In this document: piece by piece, positions 61,306 through 64,000 of the stretch
How the letters are laid out: the number at the start of each line of letters is the position of its first letter
Position numbering within the stretch: the first letter of the stretch is position 1
Translations under genes and position numbers: made by a program
The notes under the pieces: generated by a model
What the model saw: the letters and a program-made list of their open reading frames with translations, nothing else
The model's database searches: none
What the model was told of the DNA's origin: nothing
Assembly: GCF_020382885.2 (NCBI RefSeq)
Contig: NC_058510.1
Coordinates: 3,964,862-4,028,861, forward strand
Length of the DNA: 64,000 nucleotides
Source: Scatophagus argus
Lineage: Eukaryota > Chordata > Actinopteri > Scatophagidae
Direction of reading: 5' to 3'

Positions 61306-62792
61306 AAGAGAAGTGACGAGAGGCTGTGCTGTGATGGCTTTGTATCACTCTCCCTTCCACCATTCTCCTCATCCCTCCCCGTTTGTCTGTCTTTCAGGCC
61401 ACGCTCTGCAGCTACAACAACAACAAAAAAAAAAAAAAAACATCATTCGTTTACATTTAACCTCTCCTCTGTTTAGTTTTGTTCATGTGTTACTTTGGAT
61501 GATAAGGGTGTTGAAAGCAAGTGTCCAAGTCATTTTTTTAAATATAATTTGTTTTTGTCTGTATGGCTGTTCATGTGGGAATATGGCTTCTTTTTTTATT
61601 GCGGCTAGTACACCATTCAGAAACCTGCTTTTTTTATCTTGATGTTGTATTTGTTTTGCCCTCGTCATGTTTCGGGGGAAGCGGCGAAGGGAGTGTATCA
61701 TGTGTATGTAATCAGGTCAAGGGGAGTGCGGAGGTCAGATTGCGGCACAAACTGAGGTCCCTCTTGCATAGACAAAATGTTACGAGGAAATTAATGTTGA
61801 GCCTCAGCCTAATGCAATTGCTTCGTTTCAGGAAGTAGGAAGCAGTCTTCCAATAGGCCAACAGTCGGACTCCCCGACCCCTGCTCAAATGCTATACAAG
61901 TACTCAGCCAAACAAAACTCCTGTTCGGGTTCCTCTTCCATCACTCGCCCTTTAAGCGCCTCCCCTCCCCCGTCTCATTCTTCCATGTACAGTTTCCAGG
62001 TTCTCCTCTCAGCGCTTCACATCAGCTGAGATGAGTTCACTTGCCGCAGTAAATTATAATGCTCGTTTCCAGCACTTGTCTCTCCTCAGTGGTTGTCGGT
62101 GCTGTGTCCCTTTTGCTTTGTCGTGATGCACATTGTTTATGGACGATAAAGGAGAGGATGTGTACCTTTACAAAAAGCGAAGAGGAGGGATCTGAGCACA
62201 CGATTTCATTTAGTTGCATTTGCTCTTAATAATGTTGGGCATTGATGTGTCGGCCTGGTTTCGGTTCCCGTAGCAGGGGATGACTCAGACGCCTGGTGTG
62301 ACTGTAGTGACTGAGAAGTCGCTCGTTGTTGTATGTCTGGGGGAAGACACATGTCACACAGAAACATCAACGGCCCTTAACTTTTCTGTTGCCATCAGCA
62401 CCTTATGAGTAAAATCAAAAACGTTGCACTTTTATTTGTTATTAGCGGTTAGGAGCTGTTCTGTTACATGCGCTGCAACAAAGAGGAAAAGGAACTCTTA
62501 GAATTCAATCTTTAGAGGCCTGATCTCAAATCCCATCTCAGCCATTTCTCACCTACAGGTACTTCTGACTGTAAGGACTGGCTGGGAAGAATTTACTGCA
62601 ATATTAGACAGCGCACGAGTTCTTGTGCTAACTAACCTCTCCAGTCCTTCTTTGAGGTGCTCTGGGGTGCTGGTGTTGTGTTGTGCTGGGTTCTGGGACC
62701 GGGCCACAGTGAGACTGTGCTTGTGTGTTCAGGGCAGACAGAAGACTGTTTACCTCCAGCATCGTACCTGCACACGCCCAGTTATGGCAAGC

Positions 62793-62820
62793 AATGTGTG
62801 TGTGTGTGTGTGTGTGTGTG
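62793..62820. repeat. (TG)n microsatellite in the pip4k2a 3' UTR
   Basis: About 14 TG units, followed by TCAGTGTCAGTG. Confidence 0.9.
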
Positions 62821-63221
62821 TCAGTGTCAGTGTTCAAAAGTTGTAAAGGAGTGATGCTGGGGAGAGGAGCTGCACATGTAAAGATGCACGTTGTTAAGTC
62901 ATTAACACCAACAAGCAGCGTTTCTCTTCTCCAGGCCGAGCTGTAAGTCTGTTATCGGTGGCTGTTTGTGTCGTTGTTGTTGACATGTTTTTTAAAGGTG
63001 GTTTATCTGTGTTTGAATTTGGCAGTTTTGTGAATTGATGTGGTAATTTTTTTTGTTTGTTTCTGAGGTTTTTTGTTTTATGTTTTTGTTTTTTTGTTTT
63101 GTTTTTTTGTATATTTTGCACAAGAGGAAAGGAACCAAATGTTACGAATACAAACCCAATTAGTCGACATGGTCTTAACAAGGGAAATGCAATATACTCG
63201 TGTGTAAGTGAGAAAAGATGT

Positions 63222-63248
63222 TGTGTGTGTGTGTGTGTGTGTGTGTGT
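63222..63248. repeat. (TG)n microsatellite in the pip4k2a 3' UTR
   Basis: About 13 TG units in transcript orientation. Confidence 0.9.
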
Positions 63249-63900
63249 GACGTTGTGTATCACTTCTGGATAACCAACTTAAATAAGTAAAGTCGTCCTC
63301 TTTGACTATTCTAACCCATGCAAAAGGCTTCCATCACGATATGTTTGTTTAGATATCATAGATTATATTCACATTTTATATTTTTACATTGGATTTTAGT
63401 CATAAAATATAGTCGTATTTCCAAAAACAAAAAAACAAAAAAAAGGAAGAAAAGAGCCACCTTTAGGAATGAATGATGGTGCTGTGGTAACTGAAGAATG
63501 ATACTGCTTGAATTTATACAATGCTTACTATAGATGTACTTAAAAAAAGAAAAACGTAATGAAAAAACTGCATGTGACAGGACTGAGTTTCCTTTCCCCT
63601 CTTTAGTGTGTGTTGTTGGCTGTTCAGGTTCTCCTTGTGTCCCCACACTATAACCACATTTGTGAGCTGTTTGGCGTAAAATAGTCCCTACCGTGCTTTA
63701 AGTAACTGTTTTTCATTGTATACACTGTGCAAGATGTGTGCCTTTATACTCCAAAATTATTTAATTTTATACTTTGTAATCTTTTTTTAAAAAACAAAGC
63801 TAAAAGGTTATTTTAATAATAGGGTGTTTGCTCTGACATGCGTTATTTCCAACTTTATTTTCAACCTCCTTCCGCCTCTGTATTTAGACTTGTTCAGTGA

Positions 63901-63906
63901 AATAAA
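63901..63906 (+). terminator. pip4k2a: Polyadenylation signal AATAAA of pip4k2a
   Basis: Canonical signal followed by a GT-rich segment (acagttgtgtttta) within 25 bases. The remaining bases of the window are downstream flank. Confidence 0.65.
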
Positions 63907-64000
63907 ACCATGCTAACAGTTGTGTTTTAAACGACAATAGAAATAGAAAAAGAAAAAATTGCTGTCTTAAATTTGAATATAGTGGATCGGTTTTAGTTCT

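Larger units (their letters stand above)
61236..63925 (+). other. pip4k2a: pip4k2a 3' UTR
   Basis: About 2.7 kb runs from the stop codon to the AATAAA at 63901. It contains two G-quadruplex motifs, an A run (61423-61440) and TG microsatellites at 62793-62820 and 63222-63248. Long T-rich runs occur near 63048-63110. Its length is in the range of mammalian PIP4K2A 3' UTRs. Confidence 0.7.

Noticed and set aside
1..64000. Search for CRISPR arrays, operons and bacterial-type systems
   Set aside because: Repeats are microsatellites or transposon ends; the gene structures are vertebrate, so such systems are not expected and none is seen.

Overview
The window looks like a piece of a teleost fish genome. 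It has multi-exon vertebrate genes with GT-AG introns, many (CA/TG)n microsatellites, fish-type Tc1/mariner and LINE remnants, and a short assembly gap (13 N). Protein-family memory places every gene firmly in vertebrates. I cannot name the species, nor say which whole-genome-duplication copy (a or b) any gene is.

Layout, left to right. (1) 1-14.65 kb, plus strand: the last three coding exons and long 3' UTR of cntnap2 (Caspr2), preceded by about 9.7 kb of repeat-rich intron. (2) 15.9-17.7 kb, minus: a six-exon secreted lipocalin resembling PTGDS but without its catalytic cysteine. (3) 20.1-23.8 kb, minus: c8g, the lipocalin subunit of complement C8. (4) 24.2-27.5 kb, minus: msrb2, mitochondrial methionine-R-sulfoxide reductase. 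(5) 28.3-34.9 kb, minus: armc3, a 16-exon armadillo-repeat gene linked to cilia and sperm flagella. (6) 36.2-63.9 kb, plus: pip4k2a, ten coding exons with introns 1 (12.4 kb) and 6 (7 kb) making up most of the right half. I spliced all genes by hand; every exon junction keeps frame, giving 183, 218, 189, 787 and 404 residues for the five complete proteins.

The genes do not form one pathway. msrb2-armc3-pip4k2a matches the human 10p12 block, the lipocalin-c8g pair matches the lipocalin cluster at human 9q34.3, and cntnap2 is at human 7q35, so the window joins three blocks that are separate in human.

The most interesting signals outside known genes are: a candidate unannotated in-frame cassette exon in pip4k2a intron 6 (56921-57028) with tandem acceptors and tandem donors all in multiples of three; TG-repeat 3' splice sites in armc3 and msrb2, the armc3 one beside a frame-neutral exon; an exact RFX X-box upstream of armc3 and a perfect 14-bp X-box in the cntnap2 intron; a 24-bp-arm perfect palindrome at 8571-8619; and two adjacent G-quadruplex motifs just after the pip4k2a stop codon. 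I found no RNA genes, CRISPR arrays or viral genes.
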